Shown piece by piece: positions 1 to 7,369 of a stretch of 32,034 nt of DNA (the stretch's first letter is position 1; every line of letters starts with the position of its first letter). The stretch is from JALCLA01 sp965653565 (lineage in GTDB: Bacteria > Pseudomonadota > Gammaproteobacteria > Xanthomonadales > Xanthomonadaceae). Location of the stretch: assembly GCA_965653565.1 (NCBI GenBank), contig CBFHAI010000053.1, forward strand, positions 1-32,034, written 5' to 3'. Under the pieces are notes generated by a model. That model ran no database searches. It had not been told where the DNA came from and saw only the letters and a list, made by a program, of their open reading frames with translations. The position numbers were made by a program, and so were the translations under genes.

Positions 1-120
1 GGACAAGCAAGAGAAAGTGACTCGGCCCCCGCTGAGGGGGACGAAACTCGCGAAGTCCCAACTTCATTCGCGAGGGAAGCGGAACACTTCAATTCGCGGA
101 AGAAGAATCGCGAAAACCGG

Positions 121-260
121 AACGCTTCAAAGTCACTGGATTCCCGCCTTCGCGGGAATGACGAGAATTGTTGGGTCTCGCGAAATGCAGAACGCTTCAA
201 AGTCACCGGGTTCCCGGTTTCGCGGGAATGACGAAGTTGTCGGGCCTCGCAAACAGCCAT
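121..260. repeat. Two tandem 70-bp copies of a dispersed REP-like element
   Basis: Positions 121-190 and 191-260 are two direct copies of one unit. Each begins AACGCTTCAAAGTCAC and carries a palindrome of the form TTCCCG-CNTT-CGCGGGAATGACGA, at about 141-163 and 211-233. The copies differ at a minority of positions. A more degenerate third copy can be made out at about 41-120, with GGAACACTTCAA and CGCGAAAACCGG. The palindrome resembles the ATTCCCGC...GCGGGAAT repeats common between genes in Xanthomonadales and some Betaproteobacteria (recalled, not searched). The element lies beyond the 3' end of the transporter gene. There is no gene in 1-367. Confidence 0.75.
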
Positions 261-301
261 CGAACGAATGCGAGCATCACGAAGTCCCGCCAACCAGAAC
301 C

Positions 302-332
302 AAAAAAAAGCGGCCTTTCGGCCGCTTTTTTT
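302..332. terminator. Bidirectional rho-independent terminator
   Basis: A perfect 7-bp stem, AGCGGCC (309-315) and GGCCGCT (320-326), closes a TTTC loop. It is flanked by a run of A at 302-309 and a run of T at 326-332, so it can end transcripts on both strands. On the minus strand it sits about 36 bases past the stop of the peptide transporter gene and is its natural terminator. Confidence 0.9.
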
Positions 333-367
333 CATCCGCGCGAATCAACGCGCAACAAGGCGAAAAC

Positions 368-1972
368 TCACTTCACCCCATGCATCAACTTCTGAATCAA
401 CGGCGCAATCAGGAACAACAACACCCCCGACCCCACCAGCGCCCAGAACCCGAACGTATAACCGCTCAGTGCCGACTCCACCGTCATGCCCTCCTCGCCG
501 CTGACGTGGCTGGCGAAGATGCCCGAGAGGTTGTTGCCGATGCCGGTCGAGAGGAACCAGCCGCCCATGCCGAAGCCGACCAGGCGCAGCGGGGCCAGTT
601 TGGTGACCATCGACAGGCCGATCGGGGACAGGCACAGCTCGCCGATCGACTGGATCACGTACACCATGAAGAGGGTCCAGAACGGGATCTTGCCGGCGTC
701 GTCGACGAGGCTCGACAGCGCGAACATCAGCAGCGCGAAAGCCAGGCCGTTGAAGATCAGGCCGAGGCCGAACTTGCGCGGAATCGACGGGTTGGAGTTG
801 CGCAGGGCGATCCAGATCCACGCGATGACCGGCGCCAGCGTGATGATGGCCAGCGAGTTCACCGACTGGAACCAGGCGTTCGGGAAGATGAAACCGCCGG
901 CGCCGAAGAGGTCGCGGTCGACGATCTTGTCGGCCAGGAAGGTGAAGGAGCTGCCGGCCTGTTCGAAGAACATCCAGAAGGTGACGTTGAAGACGAAGAT
1001 GATCAGCATCGCGATCACCTTGTCGCGCGCCACCTTGCCGTTGCGCACGCCTTCGATGAGCAGCTGGATGCAAAGCGCCGCGAACATGATGCCCAGCACC
1101 CAGGCCAGCACGGTCGAGGCTGGCAGGGTTTTCTCGAAGTCGACCACGCCGTTCGTCAACTCGGGGGCGATCATGCCGAAATTGAGCAGCAGGCGCGCGA
1201 TGTGTTCGGCAAAGGCGCCGCCGAGCACGTAGTAGACGACCGGGATCGCCACCAGCGCGCCGGCCAGCACGTACAGCACGTTCTGCTTGCCGGCATTGGT
1301 TTCGGGCGGGCGACCGATGCCTTCGAGTTGCTTGCGGCCGAACCAGAACCACACCAGGCTGATCAGCATGCCGATGCCTGAAGCGATGAACACCATTTTG
1401 TAAGCCGGCATCGCCGCGGTGCCGAACACCTGCTCGGCCAGCCAGCCGGTGAGGATCGGCGAGATGAACGCGCCGGCGTTGATGCCCATGTAGAAGATGG
1501 TGAAACCCGAATCGCGGCGCTGGTCGGCGGCGGTGTAGAGCTTGCCGACCATGGTGGAAATATTCGGTTTGAACAGTCCGTTGCCGACGATGATCGTCGC
1601 CAGGCCGTACTCGAAGAATTGCTCGCTCGGGATCGCGATGGCGAACAGGCCGCAGGCCATGATCACGGCGCCCAGCAGGATCGAGCGCTGGTAGCCGAGT
1701 ATCCGATCGGCCACATAGCCGCCGAAGATCGCCGCCGCGTACACCAGCGCCAGATAGGCGCCGTAGGTGCGGTTGGCCGGCGCTTCCCCGGCGCCGTCGC
1801 CGGCGTGGAACTGCGCCACGATATAGAGCACCAGCGCCCAGCGAATCCCGTAGAACGCAAAGCGTTCCCAGAATTCGGTCATGAACAGCATCCACAGCGG
1901 CCGGGGATGTCCCAGCACCTGTTTGAATTCCGGAATCGGGCCCTGTTCGGGCATTGCTGCGGCACCGCTCAT
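368..1972 (-). CDS. POT/PTR-family proton-coupled peptide transporter
   Basis: This is a 534-residue inner-membrane protein of the proton-dependent oligopeptide transporter family, predicted to import di- and tripeptides with protons. The family hallmarks are present. The ExxERFxxYG motif is at residues 33-42 (E33, E36, R37, Y41). The GNGLFKPN and FYMGINAGAF motifs that make up the PTR2 signature follow, then FWMFFEQ in the seventh-helix region and GELCLSPIGLSMV near the C-terminus. Length and the 12-14 hydrophobic segments fit the family. The start places a short cytoplasmic leader before the first helix; the longer in-frame reading upstream has no support. A sigma-70-like promoter is proposed upstream and a strong terminator follows. 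The gene for tryptophan 2,3-dioxygenase lies upstream on the same strand across a 160-bp gap, so co-transcription is possible but not shown. Substrate range cannot be read from sequence. Confidence 0.93.
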   Translation of the reverse strand: MSGAAAMPEQGPIPEFKQVLGHPRPLWMLFMTEFWERFAFYGIRWALVLYIVAQFHAGDGAGEAPANRTYGAYLALVYAAAIFGGYVADRILGYQRSILLGAVIMACGLFAIAIPSEQFFEYGLATIIVGNGLFKPNISTMVGKLYTAADQRRDSGFTIFYMGINAGAFISPILTGWLAEQVFGTAAMPAYKMVFIASGIGMLISLVWFWFGRKQLEGIGRPPETNAGKQNVLYVLAGALVAIPVVYYVLGGAFAEHIARLLLNFGMIAPELTNGVVDFEKTLPASTVLAWVLGIMFAALCIQLLIEGVRNGKVARDKVIAMLIIFVFNVTFWMFFEQAGSSFTFLADKIVDRDLFGAGGFIFPNAWFQSVNSLAIITLAPVIAWIWIALRNSNPSIPRKFGLGLIFNGLAFALLMFALSSLVDDAGKIPFWTLFMVYVIQSIGELCLSPIGLSMVTKLAPLRLVGFGMGGWFLSTGIGNNLSGIFASHVSGEEGMTVESALSGYTFGFWALVGSGVLLFLIAPLIQKLMHGVK

Positions 1973-2057
1973 GCGGGTGTCTCCCCTGTATCGATTGCGT
2001 GGTGAATGGGCGTTGCAGTCGCGACCACGACACGAGGGGCGGTCACACGGCCCGCAT

Positions 2058-2087
2058 GGTGTACCCGCAGCATGCGTCTTTAGTCAA
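2058..2087 (-). promoter_or_regulatory. Candidate sigma-70 promoter of the peptide transporter gene
   Basis: Read on the minus strand, TTGACT (2087-2082) matches the -35 consensus at five of six positions. An 18-base spacer follows, then TACACC (2063-2058), a weak -10. It points at the transporter start about 85 bases downstream. The -10 is poor, so this is only a candidate. Confidence 0.3.
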
Positions 2088-2132
2088 ACCGCGCGGCATG
2101 TTGCGGCGCAATAAACGCGACGGGCCGGGGTT

Positions 2133-3008
2133 TCAGCGCGCCGGTGCGGTGAGCTCGGTGCGGACCTCGAACAATTCCGGGAAGAACGTCAGATCGAGCG
2201 CCTGGCGCAGGAAGGCCACGCCCGAGCTGCCGCCGGTGCCGCGCCGGTAGCCGATGATGCGTTCGACGGTACGCACATGGCGGAAACGCCAGAGCTGGAA
2301 GTTGGTCTCGACGTCGACCAGTTGCTCGCACAGGTGATATTCGGCCCAGAAATCGCGCGTGTTTTCGTAGATGCGCTTGTACACCGGGATCAGCGCCGAC
2401 GAACGCTCGTGCGGCTTGGCCCACGGGCGATCGAGCAGGCCGGCCGGAATCGCATGCCCGCGGCGCGCCAGATAGCGCAGGAATTCGTCGTACAGGCTCG
2501 GCGATTCGAGCGCTTCGCGCAGTTCGGCCTGGCCGGCGGCATCGTGCGAAAACACGCGCAGCATGTCGGCGTTCTTGTTGCCGAGCAGGAATTCGATCAG
2601 CCGGTATTGCAGCGACTGGAACCCCGAGGCCGGCCCCAGCACGTGGCGGAATTCGAGGTATTCGCTCGGTGTCAGCGTTTCGAGCACCGACCATTGTTCG
2701 GTGAGCTGGCGCTGGATCTGCTTGATGCGCGCGAGCATCTTCAGGCAGGGGTCGACGCGATCCTCGCGCAGGCTGGCGATCGCCGCGCGCAGTTCATGGA
2801 TCACCAGCTTCATCCACAGCTCGGAGGTCTGGTGCTGCACGATGAACAGCATCTCGTCGTGATGCGGCGGGTCGCTCAGCGGTTTCTGCGCCGACAGCAG
2901 TGTATCGAGTTGCAGATAGCCGCCGTAGGTCAGCCGGTCGCGCAGATCGGTGGTGATGTCGCTTTCGAGCGTGCGCACATTCTGCGGCGAATGGTCCGGC
3001 GTGGTCAT
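2133..3008 (-). CDS. kynA: Tryptophan 2,3-dioxygenase
   Basis: This is a heme enzyme that opens the indole ring of L-tryptophan to give N-formylkynurenine, the first step of the kynurenine pathway. The 291-residue product has the usual bacterial length. Signatures of the family are clear: YGGYLQLD (Y28), FIVQHQTSELW with F55 and H59 matching the active-site Phe/His pair of the Xanthomonas enzyme, EYLEFRHVLG with the Tyr and Arg that bind substrate, WRFRHVRTVER with the proximal heme-ligand His, and the GTGGSSG loop. I chose the ATG at 3008 because it begins just before the conserved N-terminal region; the reading frame continues upstream without homology. It is divergent from pdhA across about 110 bp. 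No other kynurenine-pathway gene is in the window. Confidence 0.95.
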   Translation of the reverse strand: MTTPDHSPQNVRTLESDITTDLRDRLTYGGYLQLDTLLSAQKPLSDPPHHDEMLFIVQHQTSELWMKLVIHELRAAIASLREDRVDPCLKMLARIKQIQRQLTEQWSVLETLTPSEYLEFRHVLGPASGFQSLQYRLIEFLLGNKNADMLRVFSHDAAGQAELREALESPSLYDEFLRYLARRGHAIPAGLLDRPWAKPHERSSALIPVYKRIYENTRDFWAEYHLCEQLVDVETNFQLWRFRHVRTVERIIGYRRGTGGSSGVAFLRQALDLTFFPELFEVRTELTAPAR

Positions 3009-3119
3009 GCGAGGCCTCGGAGTCAGGGCCGCGATTGTACGGCGCTTCGCGGCGGTGCGCCTTGCCAGCGTCATGGCTCGCTGCTATCAAGAGCGTCCAT
3101 TCCGCTATCACGGCCTGCG

Positions 3120-4208
3120 ATGAGCACGGTTGCCAGCTTCCAGATCGAATACCTGCAATATCTGGCGCCCGACGGCCGCCTGGTGCGCGACGATCTGCCC
3201 GAGTTCGCGCGCGATCCGCGCGCCGTGCTCGAGCTGTACAAGGAAATGCTGAAGGTGCGCACCTTCGACAGCAAGGCGGTGGCGCTGCAGCGCACCGGCA
3301 AGCTCGGCACCTACGCCAGTTGCCTGGGCCACGAGGCCGCCCACATCGGCATCGGCACCGCGATGCAGTACGACGATGTGCTGGCGCCGAGCTACCGCGA
3401 ATACGGCGCGCAGTTCGTGCGCGGCGTGAAGCCGCGCGAGCTGCTGATGTACTGGGGCGGCGACGAACGCGGCAACGATTTCTCCGGCCCGCCGCACGAT
3501 TATTCCTGGTGCGTGCCGATCGGCACGCAATGCCTGCATGCCGCCGGTGCCGCGCTCGCGTTCAAGCTGCGCAAGGAACCGCGCGTCGCGGTCGCCTGCG
3601 TCGGCGATGGCGGTTCGAGCAAAGCCGACACCTACGCCGCGATCAATTCCGCCGGCGCCTACGCGCTGCCGTTCGTGCTGTGCATCATCAACAATCAGTG
3701 GGCGATCTCGGTGCCGCGTTCGGCGCAGACCGGGGCCCGCACGCTGGCGCAGAAGGGCATCGCCGGCGGGCTCGAATGCCTGCAGGTGGACGGCAACGAC
3801 ATCATCGCGGTGCGCGCGGCGATGGACCAGGCGCTCAAGCGCGCGCGCCATGGCCATGGCGGCACGGTGCTCGAACTGGTGACGTACCGCCTCGCCGACC
3901 ACACCACCGCCGACGATGCGCGCCGCTATCGCGGCGACGAAGAAGTGAAGGCGGCCTGGGAGCGCGAACCGATGACGCGGCTGCGCACCTGGCTCACGGC
4001 CGAAAAACTCTGGAGCGAAGCCGACGAAGTCGAATGGAAGGCCGAGTGCAGCCGCCTCACCGATATCGAAGTCGACGCTTATCTCGCCACGAAATTGCAG
4101 CCGATCGAATCGATCTTCGATCATCTCTACGCCGACATGCCGGCCGACATCGCGGCGCAGCGGGCGGAAGCGATCGCGTGGGAACGTCGCGGCGGAGGAG
4201 CCGCCTGA
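3120..4208 (+). CDS. pdhA: 2-oxoacid (pyruvate) dehydrogenase E1 alpha subunit
   Basis: This is the alpha chain of a thiamine-diphosphate-dependent alpha2beta2 E1 that decarboxylates a 2-oxoacid and passes the acyl group to lipoyl-E2. At 362 residues it has the usual length. The thiamine-diphosphate motif starts at GDG (162-164) and ends at NN (191-192), the expected spacing. The loop TYRLADHTTADD with its conserved His and the YR that follows fit family phosphorylation-loop geometry. The ATG at 3120 is the only start consistent with the conserved N-terminus; it lacks an obvious Shine-Dalgarno sequence. Its stop overlaps the start of pdhB by one base (TGATG). By overall look it resembles the heterotetrameric E1 annotated as pyruvate dehydrogenase in xanthomonads; a branched-chain 2-oxoacid substrate is a real alternative. 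Confidence 0.92.
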   Translation: MSTVASFQIEYLQYLAPDGRLVRDDLPEFARDPRAVLELYKEMLKVRTFDSKAVALQRTGKLGTYASCLGHEAAHIGIGTAMQYDDVLAPSYREYGAQFVRGVKPRELLMYWGGDERGNDFSGPPHDYSWCVPIGTQCLHAAGAALAFKLRKEPRVAVACVGDGGSSKADTYAAINSAGAYALPFVLCIINNQWAISVPRSAQTGARTLAQKGIAGGLECLQVDGNDIIAVRAAMDQALKRARHGHGGTVLELVTYRLADHTTADDARRYRGDEEVKAAWEREPMTRLRTWLTAEKLWSEADEVEWKAECSRLTDIEVDAYLATKLQPIESIFDHLYADMPADIAAQRAEAIAWERRGGGAA

Positions 4209-5188
4209 TGGCCGCGATCACCCTCATCGAAGCGATCACGCAGGCGCTGGCCTGGGAACTCACGCACGACGAAAGCGTGCTGGTGCTGGGCGAAGACGTC
4301 GGCGTCAACGGCGGCGTGTTCCGTGCCACCGCCGGCCTGCAGCAGCGTTTCGGCGCCGATCGCGTGCTCGATACGCCGCTCGACGAAACCACGATCGCCG
4401 GCCTCACCGTCGGCCTGGCCTCGCAAGGCATGAAGCCGGTCGCCGAAGTGCAGTTCGACGGCTTCGTCTATCCGATGCTCGATCACATCGTCTGCCACGC
4501 CGCGCGTTTCCGCACCCGCACGCGCGGCCGGCTCACCTGCCCGATGGTGTTGCGCGTGCCGTGGGGCGGCGGAATCCGCGCGCCGGAGCATCATTCCGAA
4601 GCCAACGAAGCGATGTTCACCAACGTGCCGGGCCTGCGCGTGGTGCTGCCCAGTTCGCCACAGCGCGCCTACGGTTTGTTGCTCGCCGCGATGCGCGATC
4701 CGGATCCGGTGATCTTCATGGAACCCAAGCGCATCTATCGCCAGTACAAGGAAGAAGTGCCCGACGACGGCGAAGCCTTGCCGCTCGACGTGTGCTACGT
4801 GCTGCGCGACGGCGGCGACGTGACGCTCGTCACCTGGGGCGCGCAGGTGAAGGAAACGCTCGAAGCCGCCGAGGCGCTGGCGAAGGACGGCATCGAATGC
4901 GAGGTGATCGACGTCGCCACGCTCAAGCCGCTCGACTTCGACACCATCCACGAATCGGTGAAGAAAACCGGCCGCTGCGTGATCGTGCACGAAGCCGCGC
5001 GCACCGGCGGTTTCGGCGCCGAAATCGCGGCGCGGCTAGCGCAGCATGCGATGTACGACCTGCTGGCGCCGGTCGAACGCGTCGCCGGCTACGACACGCC
5101 GATTCCGCTGTTCCGGCTCGAAATGAAATACCTGCCGAGCGTCGAAAAAATCGTCGCTGCCGTGCAGCGCACGCTGGCCACCAGTTGA
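4208..5188 (+). CDS. pdhB: 2-oxoacid (pyruvate) dehydrogenase E1 beta subunit
   Basis: This is the 326-residue beta chain of the same E1. It carries the transketolase pyrimidine-binding fold with VLGEDVG, the cofactor-activating Glu region DTPLDETTIAGLTVGLA, EVQFDGF, the active-site segment APEHHSEANEAMF, and a C-terminal transketolase domain with VTWGAQV and VIDVATLKPLD. The start overlaps the pdhA stop by one base, so the two chains are probably made together by translational coupling. A 25-bp gap leads into the E2 gene. The length and motif order fit the E1 beta family; substrate assignment shares the uncertainty of pdhA. Confidence 0.93.
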   Translation: MAAITLIEAITQALAWELTHDESVLVLGEDVGVNGGVFRATAGLQQRFGADRVLDTPLDETTIAGLTVGLASQGMKPVAEVQFDGFVYPMLDHIVCHAARFRTRTRGRLTCPMVLRVPWGGGIRAPEHHSEANEAMFTNVPGLRVVLPSSPQRAYGLLLAAMRDPDPVIFMEPKRIYRQYKEEVPDDGEALPLDVCYVLRDGGDVTLVTWGAQVKETLEAAEALAKDGIECEVIDVATLKPLDFDTIHESVKKTGRCVIVHEAARTGGFGAEIAARLAQHAMYDLLAPVERVAGYDTPIPLFRLEMKYLPSVEKIVAAVQRTLATS

Positions 5189-5213
5189 TGCGCGCACACC
5201 TCCGGATGAAGCC

Positions 5214-6665
5214 ATGAGCGAAACCAAAGTCTTTTACCTCCCCGATCTCGGCGAAGGCCTGCCCGACGCGGAGATCGTCGAATGGCACGTCAAGGTGGGC
5301 GATGTGGTTCGGCTCGACGAGCCGATGGTGTCGATGGAAACCGCGAAGGCCGTGGTCGAAGTGCCCGCGCCGTTCTCGGGCAAGGTGGTGAAGCTCGCCG
5401 GTGCGGCCGGCGATGTGGTGGCGACCGGTGCGATGCTGGCCGAAGTAGAAATCGATCCCTCGCTGCCGCAGCGCGCCGACGCGCAGGACACCGGCCACCA
5501 TCATGGCGGCGGCGATGCGCACAAAGGCGCAGGCGCGCCGGTGCCGGCCGAACACACGCGCGACGATGGCGATGCGATCACGGTGAATGCGTCCGACGAT
5601 GGCGGAGAGATTCCGGCGTCCGATACACCGGCACCGAAGGGCGAAGTGCGTGCCGACGCGGGCACCGTGGTCGGCGCGATGCAGAGCAGCGATCGCGTGC
5701 ATGTCGAGCAGGCGACCAGCGTCGGCGGCGTGAAGGCGATGCCGGCGGTGCGGGCGCTGGCGAAGAAGATGGGCGTGGACCTGTCGCGCGTACAGGCGAC
5801 GGGTGCGGGCGGCGTGATAACGCTCGCCGATGTGAAAGGCGCGGCCAGTTCGAAAACCATCCCCACCCCGGCCCTCTCGTTGAAAGAGCGAGAGCAGTAT
5901 CTGCGCCAGGCCTCTTCTGCTCCTCCCATCCCATCGGAGCGGCAACCGGGTCCGCGCACCACGCCCCCGTCCCCTGCCCTGCAAGGAGACGGCCGCGGTG
6001 CGGATGGTTCCCGCGTTACCGCCGCCTTCGACACCGACGCGCCGATCCGCGGCGTGCGCCGCAACATGGTGCGTTCGATGAGCGCCGCGCACGCCGAAGT
6101 GGTGCCGACCACGTTGATGGACGATGCCGATCTGCACGCGTGGCGCTCGGGCGAAGATTTGATGGCACGACTGATCCGCGCGCTGGTGGCCGGTGCGCGC
6201 GCCGAGCCGGCACTGAACTCGTGGCTCAACGCGAAGGAAGGCACGCTGCGCCGGCATTCGCGCGTCGATGTGGGCATCGCGGTGGATTCGCCGGACGGCC
6301 TGTTCGTACCATCGTTGCGTGGCGCGGACATACGCGACGCGGCGTCGCTGCGCGCCGAACTCAATCGGTTGCGCGATGGCGTGAAGAACCGCTCGCTGGC
6401 GCCCGAAGAGATGCGCGATTACACACTGATGCTGTCGAATTTCGGCGTTTTCGCGGGGAAATACGCCACTCCCGTCGTGGTGCCGCCGTGCGTTTGCATC
6501 GTCGGCGCCGGACGCCTGCATCACGCCGTGGTGCCGGTGCTCGGCGGCTTGGAGACGCATCGCAACCTGCCGCTGTCGCTCACCTTCGACCATCGCGCCG
6601 CCACCGGCGGCGAGGCCGCGCGCTTCCTGCGGGCGGTGATCGACGATCTGCAAAGGACGCACTGA
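5214..6665 (+). CDS. pdhC: Lipoyl dihydrolipoamide acyltransferase (E2)
   Basis: This E2 core protein has 483 residues. An N-terminal lipoyl domain (about 1-80) carries the lipoylated lysine K45 in METAKAVVE. A long Pro/Ala/Asp-rich linker follows, then a peripheral-subunit-binding domain at about 175-211 (AMPAVRALAKKMGVD...GAGGVITLADV), a second linker, and the catalytic domain from about 266 to the end. Two things are odd. The second linker (about 214-265) is encoded by a 155-bp inverted-repeat element. The active-site motif near the C-terminus reads DHRAATGG (H460, T464), with Thr where the HxxxDG signature has Asp. The E3 (lipoamide dehydrogenase) gene is not in the window. The stop lies one base before the start of the VOC gene. 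Confidence 0.92.
   Translation: MSETKVFYLPDLGEGLPDAEIVEWHVKVGDVVRLDEPMVSMETAKAVVEVPAPFSGKVVKLAGAAGDVVATGAMLAEVEIDPSLPQRADAQDTGHHHGGGDAHKGAGAPVPAEHTRDDGDAITVNASDDGGEIPASDTPAPKGEVRADAGTVVGAMQSSDRVHVEQATSVGGVKAMPAVRALAKKMGVDLSRVQATGAGGVITLADVKGAASSKTIPTPALSLKEREQYLRQASSAPPIPSERQPGPRTTPPSPALQGDGRGADGSRVTAAFDTDAPIRGVRRNMVRSMSAAHAEVVPTTLMDDADLHAWRSGEDLMARLIRALVAGARAEPALNSWLNAKEGTLRRHSRVDVGIAVDSPDGLFVPSLRGADIRDAASLRAELNRLRDGVKNRSLAPEEMRDYTLMLSNFGVFAGKYATPVVVPPCVCIVGAGRLHHAVVPVLGGLETHRNLPLSLTFDHRAATGGEAARFLRAVIDDLQRTH
5855..6009. repeat. 155-bp element with 24-bp inverted ends inside pdhC
   Basis: The left end (5855-5878) and the reverse complement of the right end (5986-6009) agree at 21 of 24 positions; both begin AACCATCC and end in CTC. 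Each end can also fold on itself: CTCTCG (5874-5879) with CGAGAG near 5889-5894, and a weaker pairing at 5969-5990. The layout, two inverted palindromic units around a short core, is that of a BIME or MITE-like element. It is read through in frame as the interdomain linker of E2, giving residues such as PTPALSLKERE and QGDGRGADG. A frame-shifted reading gives HPHPGPL, which I recall from translated intergenic repeats in related genomes. Confidence 0.7.
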
Positions 6666-6666
6666 C

Positions 6667-7053
6667 ATGGCCCACCGCAGCCGCCTCGCCGGTTTCATCA
6701 TCGACTGCAAGAGCGACGACGTGTCGACCGCCGCGCAATTCTGGAGCGCGGCGTTGGGATTGCCGATCACCGATCCGAACGAAGGCGGCGAAGGCAAGTA
6801 CGCGGTGCTCGGCGACACGCCGGCCGATCTGCATATCGAAGTGCAGAAAGTGCCGCACGAATCGCGCGTGCATCTGGATATCGAATCGGACGACATCGAA
6901 GCCGAAGTGGCGCGGCTGAAGACGCTCGGCGCCGTCGAAGTGAGCCGCCCGCACAACGCGCGCTGGGTGGTGATGCAGGCGCCGACCGGTCAGCGCTTCT
7001 GCGTGGTGCGCTTGCGCGACGAGAAGAAAGGCGCGCGGTTGAATCGCTGGTAG
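6667..7053 (+). CDS. VOC-superfamily (glyoxalase-like) protein
   Basis: This is a 128-residue single-domain protein of the vicinal-oxygen-chelate fold, closest by eye to the Glyoxalase_6-like group. Evidence is the N-terminal beta-strand segment GFIIDCKSDDV, FWSAALGLPI after it, the central VHLDIESDDIEAEVARLKTLGA, and the closing APTGQRFCVVRL, which together form the two beta-alpha-beta-beta-beta half-modules. No enzymatic activity can be assigned; many members are uncharacterised. The start is one base after the pdhC stop, so it is the last gene of the pdh operon and probably translated by re-initiation. It converges with the membrane-protein gene at 7061 with only seven bases between the stops and no visible terminator. 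Confidence 0.82.
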   Translation: MAHRSRLAGFIIDCKSDDVSTAAQFWSAALGLPITDPNEGGEGKYAVLGDTPADLHIEVQKVPHESRVHLDIESDDIEAEVARLKTLGAVEVSRPHNARWVVMQAPTGQRFCVVRLRDEKKGARLNRW

Positions 7054-7060
7054 ATCGTCC

Positions 7061-7369
7061 TCAGCGCGGCGGAAACAGTTTGCTTCGCGCCAGCCAGCCG
7101 AATGCCACCACGATCAGGAACAGCCCGTACGCGACGAGTGTCGCGAGCACCTGCTTCCAGATCGCGCCGGCGGCCGCGTCGGCGTTGAGCAAACCCCAGC
7201 GCATGCCGGCCCAGCTCAGCACCAGCGCGACCGCGAGCACGGCCAGGTCGAAGCCGCGGCGCGCCGGCCCGCGCGGCGTGCGCGGGTAGAACCAGTACAG
7301 CGCGCCGAGGATCGCGAACCACGGCAGGAACAGGATCAGCGCGAGATTGAATTCGAATTCCGGGTTCAC
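7061..7369 (-). CDS. Small three-helix membrane protein of unknown function
   Basis: I do not recognise a family. The 102-residue product has three hydrophobic segments, at about 8-26, 42-58 and 75-94, joined by short basic or acidic loops (FYPRTPRGPARRG between the first two), so it is probably an inner-membrane protein. I chose the GTG at 7369 rather than the upstream reading because it overlaps the trpS stop in a GTGA arrangement and has AAGGA about eight bases before it. That layout predicts translational coupling to trpS. Its role next to an aminoacyl-tRNA synthetase is unknown. Confidence 0.75.
   Translation of the reverse strand: MNPEFEFNLALILFLPWFAILGALYWFYPRTPRGPARRGFDLAVLAVALVLSWAGMRWGLLNADAAAGAIWKQVLATLVAYGLFLIVVAFGWLARSKLFPPR

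Noticed and set aside
17..1381. A 454-codon plus-strand frame across the transporter 3' end
   Set aside because: It runs through repeat DNA, the terminator and the antisense strand of a clear POT transporter; no recognisable protein pattern.
2277..3119. Longer start for pdhA
   Set aside because: The upstream part is antisense to tryptophan 2,3-dioxygenase and lacks homology; E1 alpha proteins start near the ATG at 3120.
4923..6956. A 677-codon minus-strand frame over pdhB-pdhC
   Set aside because: Antisense shadow of well-identified dehydrogenase genes; composition biased and no motifs.
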